A stretch of DNA of 12,500 bases from OFTM34 sp047639415. GTDB taxonomy: Bacteria > Planctomycetota > UBA1135 > GCA-002686595. Where the stretch lies: positions 1 through 12,500 of the forward strand of contig JBLINP010000119.1 in NCBI GenBank assembly GCA_047639415.1, written 5' to 3'. Position numbers and translations under genes: made by a program. Within the stretch, counting starts at the first letter, position 1; every line of letters begins with the position of its first letter. A model generated the notes under the pieces. The model saw only the letters and a program-made list of their open reading frames with translations, was not told the origin of the DNA and ran no database searches. This document shows positions 1 to 7,674 of the stretch, one piece after another.

Positions 1-1136
1 TTGTGATTCAGCGCAATCAGCCCTATGGCAAGCACGTGAAGGATTTGTTCGAAGTACAGCGCTATCCAGAAGGCGATCCGCCCTACGACGTTTCGGGTTG
101 GACCTTGCCGCTGTTGCTCGGTGTGCGTCGCGTCGAAGTCATGCAAGCGATCGACGTCGACTTGCGCGAGGTAGAAGCTGCTGCTGATGCCGTAGCGAGT
201 TGGAGACAATCCACGGACGATGATTTGCATACGTCCAATAGCGATGATTGGGTCCGCTTTCTTGCGCACTTGAAGAGTGGCGAAAGTGGCTCGCTCGGAT
301 TCATTGACGACTCTATCGAAGTTGATGAGGTTGTGGAGGGAAGACTGAAGCTTGCCGGCTCAGAGGAATCAGCCAATTGGAAAACGGTTGATGGAATGCC
401 GCGAATCGGTTTGTACGCGCCTTGGTCAGGCGTGAAGAACGAAGGCTGGTTGCGTTGGGTCTTCGATGAGTTTGAATTGCCGTTTGTCCGCGTTCGAAAC
501 GAAATGATCCGCGCTGGTGAACTCTCGGAATTCCTCGACGTGTTGGTTTTGCCGAGCATTAGCGCGCGCTATCTCGATGCGGGACGCTCGTCCGGCAGTG
601 TGCCTGAGGAATACGCTCGCGGTTTGGATCCCGAAGGAGCGGTGGCCGTAGAAGAGTTTGTGCGCACCGGCGGCAAGCTGATCGCTTTGGATGATTCTGC
701 AGCCTGGGCGACCGAATTGTTCGATTTGCCCTTAGTCGATGTCACGCGTGAGGAGAACGAATTCTCTTGTCCCGGCAGCGTCCTCCGCACAACACCCGCC
801 GATTTTCCGCTCACCGCTGGCTTGGGCGAATCGCTTCCAATCTTCTTCTCGAACTCCAGTGCCTGGCGTTTGCGAGATAGTGACGACGAACAACCCGCGC
901 ATCGATCTGACGAGGATGAACGGCAAATCGACATGCTGCTAAAAATTGCGCCGACGCGCGTGCTTTACTCGGGTTGGGTTCGCGAACCCGAAGTGATTGC
1001 GGATCGCGGCGTGTGGGTTCGCGCAAAGCACGGTAGTGGCGAAGTGCATCTGTTCGGTTTCCGTCCTCAATACCGAGGTTGGTCGCAAGCGGCTTTTCAA
1101 TTGCTCTTCCGCGCACTGCTTTTCTCCGATGACTAA
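1..1136 (+). CDS. M14-family zinc carboxypeptidase, C-terminal part (5' end outside window)
   Basis: The frame is open at the left edge (first whole codon at base 3) and ends at TAA 1134-1136, giving about 377 residues of a larger protein. Residues 7-47 (QPYGKHVKDLFEVQRYP, then PPYDVSGWTLPLLLGVR) match the stretch after the catalytic domain in large M14 peptidases of planctomycetes and Gemmatimonadetes. Residues 134-155 (IGLYAPWSGVKNEGWLRWVF) begin a class I glutamine-amidotransferase-like domain, which carries on through the DVLVLPS strand and the VEEFVRTGGKLIALDDS segment near residues 215-240. The HxxE zinc ligands would lie upstream, so catalytic competence cannot be judged. Family members are usually exported and cleave peptides or peptidoglycan-derived substrates; the substrate here is unknown. 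The GTG at base 3 is an internal codon, not the start. The 3' end overlaps the next gene by eight bases. Family call is strong; role is inferred. Confidence 0.8.
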   Translation, partial: VIQRNQPYGKHVKDLFEVQRYPEGDPPYDVSGWTLPLLLGVRRVEVMQAIDVDLREVEAAADAVASWRQSTDDDLHTSNSDDWVRFLAHLKSGESGSLGFIDDSIEVDEVVEGRLKLAGSEESANWKTVDGMPRIGLYAPWSGVKNEGWLRWVFDEFELPFVRVRNEMIRAGELSEFLDVLVLPSISARYLDAGRSSGSVPEEYARGLDPEGAVAVEEFVRTGGKLIALDDSAAWATELFDLPLVDVTREENEFSCPGSVLRTTPADFPLTAGLGESLPIFFSNSSAWRLRDSDDEQPAHRSDEDERQIDMLLKIAPTRVLYSGWVREPEVIADRGVWVRAKHGSGEVHLFGFRPQYRGWSQAAFQLLFRALLFSDD

Positions 1137-1767
1137 ATCATTCTGCGCTGTAGTTTTCGGATTGCTCGCTCTGACTGCATGCCAGACCGCGGAGCGACAG
1201 CGTTTCGTGCTCACCGAAGATTCGGTTTTCAATTCACCTCCGCCAAAGGAGGAGGAACCCCAAGATACGACGCAAAGCTCGTACTACGCGGGTTCGAAGC
1301 AACTTCGCTACGAGCGCGAGATCCGAATTTTTCCAGGTGGCGTGGTTAAAGCGCACGGGCGGGAGGCGGGCTGGTTTAAGGATGGCAGTCCGGAGTACGA
1401 GCGGTTCTTCGACCTCGAAAAACCGACTGGGATTTGGAAGACCTGGTTCCGCGACGGGGCGCCGCGCTCCGAAGTCAATTGTGACCCGACCGAACAAGGC
1501 ACCACATCGTGGTGGTTCGCAAACGGTCAGTTGTCCTCGCGTGGACCGGCGTTGGCCGGACAAAAGCATGGTGCCTGGACGCACTATTTTGAGAACGGCG
1601 TGAAGTCCTCGGAGGGCAGTTACAAGCGCGGCCAGCGAAACGGGGATTGGACCTTTTGGAATGAAGCTGGGCAGATTACGGCCAGCGGCCGCTACGAAAA
1701 TGGCGTGCGCGTCGGATCCTGGGAATTGCGGTCGGAAACGGGCGCCCCGGTCATCCGTGGAGAGTGA
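1129..1767 (+). CDS. MORN-repeat lipoprotein
   Basis: This is a 212-residue protein. The start at ATG 1129 is chosen because it opens directly with a lipoprotein signal peptide (MTKSFCAVVFGLLALTAC; lipobox L15-T-A-C18). An upstream in-frame ATG at 997 would bury that signal inside the peptidase gene. After Cys18 there is a Pro/Glu linker (about residues 36-50), then a run of roughly 22-25 residue MORN_2-type units from residue 78 to 200, with recurring G-x-W-x-x-W/F, NG and SG-x-Y patterns (for example HGAWTHYFENG, NGDWTFWNEAG, VGSWEL). MORN_2 proteins include the so-called YwqK antitoxin family, but no toxin gene is adjacent and an envelope structural or binding role is more likely. Residue +2 after the Cys is Gln, which by the E. 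coli rule fits the outer membrane. The ATGACTAA overlap with the M14 gene suggests translational coupling. No Shine-Dalgarno is visible. Confidence 0.85.
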   Translation: MTKSFCAVVFGLLALTACQTAERQRFVLTEDSVFNSPPPKEEEPQDTTQSSYYAGSKQLRYEREIRIFPGGVVKAHGREAGWFKDGSPEYERFFDLEKPTGIWKTWFRDGAPRSEVNCDPTEQGTTSWWFANGQLSSRGPALAGQKHGAWTHYFENGVKSSEGSYKRGQRNGDWTFWNEAGQITASGRYENGVRVGSWELRSETGAPVIRGE

Positions 1768-1799
1768 GCTGCGAGAACTGCCCGCTTTGTGCGATCTGT

Positions 1800-1815
1800 G
1801 TTACGGATGCGTAAC
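1800..1815. promoter_or_regulatory. Perfect inverted repeat GTTACG-N4-CGTAAC in the gap between two lipoprotein genes
   Basis: Six-base arms are separated by GATG, 33 bases after the MORN lipoprotein stop. No T-tract follows, so it is a poor intrinsic terminator. It could be a dimeric-repressor operator or a small RNA hairpin. The rest of the 243-base gap (1768-2010) shows no convincing gene apart from the promoter-like elements listed separately. Confidence 0.25.
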
Positions 1816-1953
1816 CGCGAAATCGAAGGGCAAGAGCCTCGCGACTGAGCTTGCTGGGGGGGCAACGGCTTTATCCTCGCTAGCTGCATCTGGCGATGGT
1901 CTGCGCGCAACTGACCGGATTTAACAATGGTCGGCACGCGATTTGACCTAAGA

Positions 1954-1983
1954 CGAGTCGCGACGCCCCCGAGTCGCTATTAT
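1954..1983 (+). promoter_or_regulatory. Candidate promoter with tandem CGAGTCGC repeats ahead of the propeller lipoprotein
   Basis: TATTAT at 1978-1983 is a good -10-like hexamer 27 bases before the ATG at 2011. Directly upstream, CGAGTCGC occurs at 1954-1961 and again at 1970-1977, a 16-base period covering the expected -35 zone. No good -35 hexamer stands at 16-18 bases spacing; a TTGACC at 1943-1948 is too far away (29 bases). This fits an activator-dependent promoter, but it is inference from spacing alone. Confidence 0.3.
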
Positions 1984-2010
1984 CTCCGCTCGAATGTCGT
2001 GAACGACGCC

Positions 2011-3417
2011 ATGAAACACTCCATCTCACTCCTCGTCTGCTTGGTTTTGAGCGGTTGCTCGACGACTCAATTCACCGAGTCGATCGTGACGGCACGCCAA
2101 GAGCAGATTTCGGATTTTCGCCGCTTCACGTCGGCCAAGGCTGACTCCTCGGTGGAGACCAACATCCGTCTCGAGCGCGTATCGACCGGCGTTCCGTGGC
2201 CGCGCGGAATGGTCATGGTCGATGGCGAATTGGTTGCACTCGCGCGTGGACGCCACCGCAATGCGGGCGGCATCGCCCCGGGCATTCCCGACAATAGTGG
2301 GAGCTTGTTTCGAGTCGATCCCACCATCACAGAACCAGTCATCAGGGGGCGCGCCGCGGGAGAGGCCGTTCAGGCCAACGCTTCAATATTCGTTGAGCCG
2401 AGCGATTCCACATTCTTGCTATATCGCCCCGAAGCGGGTCCGCCCATCGATCAAATTTCGATGGATCGTCCCTACTGCACCTTGGCCTACGACGAGGTGT
2501 CGAAGAACTACTTCATCTGCGGTTATAGCGGCGTGGACTTGCCGGCCAAGAAGTTCCGCAAGAATGCAACCGACTCCATTCATCGTTACGACACGCGTAC
2601 GTCGAATTGGTCGTCGGTCGAGTTGCACAATGTCGACAGTGTGCCCACCGACGAGCTGGACTACGTGGTTTCGAACGAGTTCTACCCGCATCACGACCCC
2701 GCGCAGAACCCCGCTCCGCATGGTTTGCTGAACGGACCCAACGGCGCTTGGATCGTCGGCAGCTACCTCTACGCGGTCGGCAAAGACAATCACACGCTCG
2801 CGCAGTACGACCTCTCGGATATTCGCCGCGACCCCAACGCAGGAGCACCGCCTTCTCGCATCGTGATGCAAGATCGCGTTGAGTTGAAGCTCGACGGCGA
2901 GTGGCAGGAAGTGCAACTCTTCGGGCACAGCTCATTGGTTGCGCACGAGGGCTACTTGTACATGGGTTACCGGACTTCGTCCGTCGTCGTTCGATTCCCG
3001 CTCACAGAGGATGGGAACTTGCGAGGGTCTAGCGCCGAACAAATGGATCGCGGCGAGCTTCTGCGCGGTGAATTGATTGCCGTGTTCAATCCTTGGGATG
3101 CGGACACTCGCTACAGCGCGAACTTGATCGACCTGCGCTTCAACAGCCAAGGCGAGCTATTCGTTTCCTGTGCAGAGATGGGGCGCGTTTGGAATATCGG
3201 GATACCCGATGCCGAGCATCCCTTCGACGGTGTTGATCGGGCGGAATCTCCGACCCAAAACCGTCCATTCTTGGACCTCCGCGAACTGACCGACAACCCG
3301 TATGCGCGCGTGGGCAACATCGCCTTCGATGCGGAAGACCGACTGTTTGTCTGCTCGGGTAATTACGACAGTGGCACCGAGATCGCCGGCGTGATTTATC
3401 GCGCTGCCCGCGAATAA
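2011..3417 (+). CDS. Lipoprotein with NHL/SMP-30-like beta-propeller
   Basis: This is a 468-residue protein. The start at ATG 2011 is preferred over an in-frame ATG at 1927 because residues 1-16 form a lipoprotein signal (MKHSISLLVCLVLSGC, lipobox L13-S-G-C16); the upstream extension is polar and non-conserved in look. The mature chain has recurring propeller-blade signatures: a GMVMVDGELVALARG segment near 66-80, HRYD near 191-194, SLVAHEGYLYMGYRTSS near 308-324, LIDLRFNSQGELFVSC near 372-387, and VGNIAFDAEDRLFVCSGNYD near 434-453. The last two resemble NHL/SMP-30 blades. No catalytic residues can be assigned. Ser at +2 after the Cys fits outer-membrane anchoring. It may be an extracytoplasmic binding or scaffold protein; the ligand is unknown. 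Its stop lies 30 bases from that of the convergent SPFH gene. The lipoprotein call is strong, the fold call moderate. Confidence 0.8.
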   Translation: MKHSISLLVCLVLSGCSTTQFTESIVTARQEQISDFRRFTSAKADSSVETNIRLERVSTGVPWPRGMVMVDGELVALARGRHRNAGGIAPGIPDNSGSLFRVDPTITEPVIRGRAAGEAVQANASIFVEPSDSTFLLYRPEAGPPIDQISMDRPYCTLAYDEVSKNYFICGYSGVDLPAKKFRKNATDSIHRYDTRTSNWSSVELHNVDSVPTDELDYVVSNEFYPHHDPAQNPAPHGLLNGPNGAWIVGSYLYAVGKDNHTLAQYDLSDIRRDPNAGAPPSRIVMQDRVELKLDGEWQEVQLFGHSSLVAHEGYLYMGYRTSSVVVRFPLTEDGNLRGSSAEQMDRGELLRGELIAVFNPWDADTRYSANLIDLRFNSQGELFVSCAEMGRVWNIGIPDAEHPFDGVDRAESPTQNRPFLDLRELTDNPYARVGNIAFDAEDRLFVCSGNYDSGTEIAGVIYRAARE

Positions 3418-3439
3418 AAAGTCCGCTCGAACGGCCTCG

Positions 3440-3456
3440 TCGTCCCGCTAGGACGA
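3440..3456. terminator. Weak hairpin between convergent genes
   Basis: TCGTCC and GGACGA pair across the loop CGCTA, overlapping the stop codon of the minus-strand SPFH gene and lying 22 bases after the plus-strand lipoprotein stop. On the plus strand only ATTTGG follows. On the minus strand a TTTTT run occurs about 20 bases further on (3416-3420). It could help end transcription from both sides, but neither side has the classic stem plus T-tract. Confidence 0.2.
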
Positions 3457-4407
3457 TTTGGTCGTAGGCGCTGTTCGGGAGCGCGTATCGCCTAGGACGC
3501 CTTTGAATCCAGCGTAGGTACTCGTTTTGTGAACCAGTCGCGAGCGCTCTTTAGGGCTCAGCTTCAGTCCACTTCGCTTGATCTCCGTTCGAAGGGTTCG
3601 TCGCATGCGCCTGTGACGTCGGCGGTCGATCTCTCGCTCGCGAAGCAGCCCCGCGCGCGTGATAAAGCGATGTGGCGTTCCGATCAAAGCCAGTGCGAGC
3701 GGCCTGCCCGTCACTGATTCCAATAGATCGATGCCCTTGCGCCGCGACTCGACGCGGGCGCCGAGTTGAACGAGTTTGAGCGTTGTGGGTGAAGGTGTGA
3801 TGCTCGTGAAGCCGGCATGGATGAGATCCACTCCCCAGGGCTTGAGTCGCACGGCCATCGCGCTCTCCAAGCGGCCATCGATATCCTTCGCCACTTGAAT
3901 GGATTCGCGTCCCGAGTTGCGCAAGACTTCCTGAACCGACAGCACGAGTACCTGCCGCATGCCCTTGGCCAGGTCGTCGATCTCGATCAAGGCCTTGCGG
4001 ATATCCGTGATTTGGTAAACGAGGTTGGCGTCGACGAGATAAACCAAGCCGTCGAATGTGGTCACTCGTTGTGCAGGCAGGTCGAGCGTCCGTTGCCTGG
4101 TCGGTACGGTTTTTACGATCTGCAGAAACGGAATGAGAAAGCGAAAGCCCGGAGCGATCTCTTGCTTCGCGCGGCCAAAGCTAAATAGCAGTCCAGTGTT
4201 GCCACTTTTGACCGTGATCCCGGTCGCTTTGGCAACGGTGTAGGCCGCAATCGCCAGAATCGAGGCGTTTTGCTGCGCAAATTGAATGAGACCATCTTCA
4301 AGACCGTCGGTGATATATCTCCACCAACTACGAGGGTTCCCGAAGTCTCGAATCTTCTCGTAAAACGTCGGAACCGGCTTCTCTTCCTTTTGGCGTCGGC
4401 GCCTCAT
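3448..4407 (-). CDS. SPFH/band-7 domain protein, second gene of pair (basic tail)
   Basis: This is a 319-residue member of the stomatin/prohibitin/HflK-HflC superfamily, proteins that assemble on membranes and often modulate proteases or microdomains. A basic start (MRRRRQKEEK) is followed by a moderately hydrophobic segment at about 48-63 (NASILAIAAYTVAKAT), a possible membrane contact. The SPFH domain spans about 64-220, with GLLFSFGRAKQEIAPGFRF, IPF, YQITDIRKALIEIDDL (131-146) and ITPSPTTLKLVQL (203-215). The long EA-rich coiled coil of stomatins or flotillins is missing; residues 250-319 are instead strongly Arg/Lys-rich. Its ATG (4405-4407) overlaps the preceding stop as TAATG, so it is probably translated by coupling. 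It is a clear paralogue of that upstream gene. No protease or NfeD-like partner is adjacent. Confidence 0.85.
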   Translation of the reverse strand: MRRRRQKEEKPVPTFYEKIRDFGNPRSWWRYITDGLEDGLIQFAQQNASILAIAAYTVAKATGITVKSGNTGLLFSFGRAKQEIAPGFRFLIPFLQIVKTVPTRQRTLDLPAQRVTTFDGLVYLVDANLVYQITDIRKALIEIDDLAKGMRQVLVLSVQEVLRNSGRESIQVAKDIDGRLESAMAVRLKPWGVDLIHAGFTSITPSPTTLKLVQLGARVESRRKGIDLLESVTGRPLALALIGTPHRFITRAGLLREREIDRRRHRRMRRTLRTEIKRSGLKLSPKERSRLVHKTSTYAGFKGVLGDTRSRTAPTTKSS

Positions 4408-5204
4408 TACTCGCTCTCGCCGGTTTCTTCACCCTCGTCAGCGGCAATGTCGTCACCGAACTTGCCTTGCTGTTTGCGCTTGCGCAGCTTCTCGCTTTGC
4501 TTTTGAGCTTCATCGATTTCATCGAGGTTGGTTTCGATCGACTCGGCTAGATCGTCATCCACGCGCTTGGCTGCCGCGCGGGTGGGTTGTTCGATTTCCG
4601 AATGAGTCGTAACGACGGCACCAGTCACTAGGGCGACACAAGCTTCCGATGAAAGCCCCGCAGCACGGAGGTCTGAATACTTGGCTAAACGTTCGCGTGC
4701 CAAAAGATCAAGTTGCGTGATTTCGAGCGTGCTGGGAGAAGGGGCGAGGTTGGAAAACCCCACCTGCAAAATGCGAACGCCCCATTGTTCTTCGACGGGC
4801 TTGAGCTCTTCGAAGATAGCGCGAATCATCGCGTCCACGTCGCGGATGCTCGTTCGCGTTTGAGCTTGAATCACTCGTTGCACGACCATCACAACCCGGT
4901 TTTGTAAGCCCACGACCAAATCGTCAATCTCGATCTTGGCTTTGCGCAGGTCCACGATTTGATACATGACCTTGGCGTCGACTTCGTAGATCAAGTCGTC
5001 GCTGAGTTGGATGACTTGGGGTTCGAGATCGAGCGTCGTGTGCTTGGTCTCCTCCAGCTCAAATTTCTGGATGATGGGCAACTTGAAATGGACCCCAGGT
5101 CCGACGACCGATTGGACTCGGCCAAGGGTGTACTTCAGCGCGTGTTGACCGTCGTAGACGACAACGAAGATGCCGGTGATGCTCTCGAGAAGTTCTAAAA
5201 ACAT
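4407..5204 (-). CDS. SPFH/band-7 domain protein, first gene of pair (acidic tail)
   Basis: This is a 265-residue protein, the promoter-proximal member of the minus-strand pair. The SPFH domain fills about residues 11-175: GIFVVVYDGQHALKYTLGRV, GPGVHFKLPI, TLDLEPQ, YQIVDLRKAKIEIDDL (81-96), WGVRILQVGFSNLAPSPSTLEITQL (141-165). There is no convincing N-terminal transmembrane helix, only a short hydrophobic strand (IFVVVY), so membrane binding may depend on the partner protein. The C-terminus (about 215-265) is charged and mostly acidic, ending in a Glu-rich stretch, with a short Lys/Arg patch at 239-248. The two proteins align along the whole SPFH domain, indicating a tandem duplication. By analogy with HflK/HflC they may form a hetero-oligomer, but their names should not be transferred. 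No Shine-Dalgarno precedes the ATG. Confidence 0.85.
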   Translation of the reverse strand: MFLELLESITGIFVVVYDGQHALKYTLGRVQSVVGPGVHFKLPIIQKFELEETKHTTLDLEPQVIQLSDDLIYEVDAKVMYQIVDLRKAKIEIDDLVVGLQNRVVMVVQRVIQAQTRTSIRDVDAMIRAIFEELKPVEEQWGVRILQVGFSNLAPSPSTLEITQLDLLARERLAKYSDLRAAGLSSEACVALVTGAVVTTHSEIEQPTRAAAKRVDDDLAESIETNLDEIDEAQKQSEKLRKRKQQGKFGDDIAADEGEETGESE

Positions 5205-5265
5205 GGGTTTTGGGGCCCGAACCTGTCGGTGCCGGCGAATAGAGAAGCAAAATTAGGCTCTAGGG

Positions 5266-5353
5266 GGAAGCGATCCGGATCTTGCGATTGACGTGGGGGT
5301 GCCAATCGTTAACCTTTTTCGCCCAATCGCTTCCAACTCGCCGGAATCGATTG
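5266..5353. promoter_or_regulatory. Cluster of CGATTG motifs and a 9-base inverted repeat around the fusA promoter
   Basis: CGATTG occurs at 5285-5290 and 5348-5353 on the plus strand, and as CAATCG at 5303-5308 and 5324-5329. In addition GGAAGCGAT (5266-5274) and ATCGCTTCC (5326-5334) are perfect inverted copies lying either side of the predicted -35/-10 pair. This layout resembles repressor or activator sites. The binding protein is unknown. Confidence 0.35.
5288..5315 (+). promoter_or_regulatory. Candidate sigma-70-type promoter for fusA
   Basis: TTGACG (5288-5293, five of six to the -35 consensus) is followed after 16 bases by TAACCT (5310-5315, a weak -10 keeping TA and the final T). 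Transcription would begin near 5322, leaving a leader of about 185 bases. The match is plausible but the -10 is poor. Confidence 0.35.
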
Positions 5354-5505
5354 AGTCATTAAATAGCGTGTGGACCTCGTTCAGAGCGGGGTGCATGGGG
5401 CACGGGCCCACCCAGATATTTGCCTAGTGACGGACCTGGGAGCAAGTGAGGCGAGCCCTATTCGTTTGAGATTCCGGTGGATCAAGACCACCACGACCTA
5501 TTGAT

Positions 5506-7626
5506 ATGAGTACTTCTACCGTGAGTGATTCTACTTCGCCGTCCGCTGCACCCAAAAAAGGGCGTCTCGCTAAATACCGCAATATCGGAATTATGGCGCA
5601 CATCGACGCCGGTAAGACCACGGTGACGGAACGCGTCTTGTTTCTGACGAACAAGATCCATCGCACCGGAGAGGTTCATGATGGCGATGCCACTATGGAC
5701 TTCCTTGAGGAAGAGCAGAAGCGTGGTATCACGATTCAATCTGCGGCCACGACTTGTGAGTGGGCTGGCGTCACGATCAACATCATCGACACTCCCGGTC
5801 ACGTGGACTTCACCGCCGAGGTTGAGCGTTCGCTTCGCGTTCTCGACGGCGCAGTCGCCGTGTTTGACGCCGTCTCAGGTGTGGAAGCTCAGTCAGAAAC
5901 AGTCTGGCGTCAAGCCGACCGTTACAACGTTCCCCGCATGTGCTTCATCAACAAGATGGACCGCGTCGGCGCCGACTTCTACAAGTCCACTCAATCGATC
6001 ATCGATCGCCTCGGCGCGCGTCCGGTTCCGATCCAAATGCCGGTCGGAGCGGAAAAGGATTTCAAAGGCGTGGTCGACCTGATCACCATGCGCTACTTCG
6101 AATTTCAGTCGACGGACAAGGCTGAAGAGCCCGCTATCGAATCTGAGATTCCGGAAGACTTGCTCGAGGAGGCCAAGATGCATCGCCACGACCTGTGCGA
6201 AGCGGCCGCTGAGTTCGACGACAAATTGTTAGACCTGTTCGTTGAAGACGAAGAGATTCCGAACGACATGTTGGCACGAGCGATTCGCGCGGGAACGCTT
6301 TCCATCGAGATAACTCCGGTACTGTGCGGCACAGCACTTAAGCACAAGGGTGTGCGCATGTTGCTCGACGCGGTCATCGATTACTTGCCGAGCCCGCTCG
6401 ACATTGATGCCGTTAAGGGAATCGACCCGGACACCGACGAGCCGCTGACCCGAGAAGCCGACGACAAAGAGCCGCTTTCCCTGATGGCTTTCAAGACGAT
6501 TGCTGAGCCCACCGGCGACCTGACTTTCGTCCGCGTCTACTCGGGAATCCTCCAAAAAGGCACGCGCGTCTACAATCCGCGTACGACCAAGGACGAGCGT
6601 ATCGGCCGTTTGGTTATGATCCACGCCAATAAGCGCGAGGCCGTCGAAATCGTTCGCGCTGGCGAAATTGCGGCCATCATTGGCCTCAAGCGCACGGTGA
6701 CGGGTGACACGCTCTGCGATCCCGACCACCAGATCGTGCTTGAGAAGATTCAGTTCCCCGATGCAGTGATCGCGATGTCGATTGAGCCGGTTTCGGGACA
6801 GGATCGCGACAAGCTGGGCGTTGTTCTCGGTCGCATGATGCGTGAGGATCCGACCTTCCGCGCGGTGACCGATGAAGAAACCGGCGAGACTTTGATTTCC
6901 GGAATGGGTGAGCTTCACCTCGAAATCATGGTCGGCCGCATCAAGGGCGAGCACAACTGCGACGTTCAAACCGGTAAGCCGAAGGTGGCTTACAAAATGC
7001 GTCTCACCAAAGGTTGCGACATCGATGCGCGCTACGTGCGTCAGTCCGGTGGTCGTGGTCAGTTCGCTGTCTCGAAGGTTCTGTTCGAGATCAACGAAAA
7101 TGAAGGCGCCGAGTTCGAGTTCATCGACAAGATCAAGGGCGGTAACGTTCCGCGCGAGTACATCCAGCACGTTCAGGCTGGCCTCAAGAGTGCCGTCGAA
7201 GGTGGCTCACACGGTGGCTATCCGTTCATGGGCGTCAAAGCGACGCTGTATGACGGAAAAGCTCACGAGGTGGACTCCAGCGAGTTCGCGTTCTTCAACT
7301 CCGGTGTCCTGGCATTCCGCATGGCTTCCGAAGGCAACACGACCCTGCTTGAGCCGATCATGAAGCTCGAGGTTCGTACTCCCGAAGACTTCCTCGGCAG
7401 CGTTGTGGGTGACCTCAACTCACGCCGTGGCGAGGTTTCGGAAGTCGAAGCCCAGGGCGATCTGCGGATCATCCGCGCCGTGGTTCCGATTGCCGAAATG
7501 TTCGCTTACTCCTCGACGCTGCGCGGCTCCACCCAGGGGCGTGGCTCCTTCTCGATGGAGCTTGATGAGTATCGTTCGGTGCCCAAGGGGATCGCCAAGA
7601 AGGCGCTCGAAGGCGCCGCCGACTGA
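5506..7626 (+). CDS. fusA: Elongation factor G
   Basis: This is a 706-residue translational GTPase that drives tRNA/mRNA translocation on the ribosome and ribosome recycling. All G motifs are present: AHIDAGKT (31-38), RGIT (73-76), DTPGH (95-99), NKMD (149-152) and CGTAL (274-278). The later domains are intact, with SGMGELHLEI, the domain IV loop region VRQSGGRGQF and GSHGGYPFMGVK, and a C-terminal FAYSSTLRGSTQGRGSFSMELDEYR. Length is normal for bacterial EF-G; the first 20 residues are a Ser/Thr-rich extension before KYRNIGIMAHID. The start at ATG 5506 has no Shine-Dalgarno (CTATTGAT precedes it). It stands alone: rpsL, rpsG and tuf are not beside it, as is seen in some planctomycetes that carry several EF-G genes, so it may be one of multiple copies. 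It sits between its own candidate promoter and a terminator, so it is probably monocistronic. Confidence 0.97.
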   Translation: MSTSTVSDSTSPSAAPKKGRLAKYRNIGIMAHIDAGKTTVTERVLFLTNKIHRTGEVHDGDATMDFLEEEQKRGITIQSAATTCEWAGVTINIIDTPGHVDFTAEVERSLRVLDGAVAVFDAVSGVEAQSETVWRQADRYNVPRMCFINKMDRVGADFYKSTQSIIDRLGARPVPIQMPVGAEKDFKGVVDLITMRYFEFQSTDKAEEPAIESEIPEDLLEEAKMHRHDLCEAAAEFDDKLLDLFVEDEEIPNDMLARAIRAGTLSIEITPVLCGTALKHKGVRMLLDAVIDYLPSPLDIDAVKGIDPDTDEPLTREADDKEPLSLMAFKTIAEPTGDLTFVRVYSGILQKGTRVYNPRTTKDERIGRLVMIHANKREAVEIVRAGEIAAIIGLKRTVTGDTLCDPDHQIVLEKIQFPDAVIAMSIEPVSGQDRDKLGVVLGRMMREDPTFRAVTDEETGETLISGMGELHLEIMVGRIKGEHNCDVQTGKPKVAYKMRLTKGCDIDARYVRQSGGRGQFAVSKVLFEINENEGAEFEFIDKIKGGNVPREYIQHVQAGLKSAVEGGSHGGYPFMGVKATLYDGKAHEVDSSEFAFFNSGVLAFRMASEGNTTLLEPIMKLEVRTPEDFLGSVVGDLNSRRGEVSEVEAQGDLRIIRAVVPIAEMFAYSSTLRGSTQGRGSFSMELDEYRSVPKGIAKKALEGAAD

Positions 7627-7674
7627 ATCTGAGCTTGGCTGCGAGGCGCAAAAGAGCTTAGAAGTAAGAACACG

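Larger units (their letters stand above)
5205..5505. promoter_or_regulatory. Divergent intergenic region / fusA leader
   Basis: These 301 bases separate the minus-strand SPFH pair from fusA and hold no credible coding frame. They contain a candidate fusA promoter (5288-5315), four CGATTG motifs, a 9-base inverted repeat, and several short stems in the presumed leader: GGGTG 5389-5393 with CACCC 5409-5413, and GGTGG 5476-5480 with CCACC 5488-5492, the latter ending 13 bases before the fusA ATG. No clear promoter was found for the SPFH direction; a TAATTT hexamer on the minus strand near 5250 lacks a matching -35. Confidence 0.5.

Noticed and set aside
997..1128. Upstream extension of the MORN lipoprotein
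   Set aside because: It lies inside the peptidase gene and would hide the lipoprotein signal peptide.
1129..1767. Reading the MORN protein as an antitoxin of a toxin-antitoxin pair
   Set aside because: No toxin-like gene is adjacent and the protein is a lipoprotein; the antitoxin label for MORN_2 proteins is often only an annotation habit.
1927..2010. Upstream extension of the propeller lipoprotein
   Set aside because: It would place 28 polar residues before a lipobox signal, and would overlap the promoter-like elements.
2419..2928. Minus-strand frame opposite the propeller lipoprotein
   Set aside because: Shadow frame; the plus strand has a signal peptide and propeller motifs.
3448..5204. 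Naming the SPFH pair hflK/hflC
   Set aside because: There is no FtsH context, no shared N-terminal transmembrane layout, and the tails differ from HflK and HflC; only the superfamily is supported.
6229..7170. Long minus-strand open frame opposite fusA (313 codons)
   Set aside because: It is an antisense shadow of the highly conserved EF-G gene, produced by its codon bias; no family resemblance.
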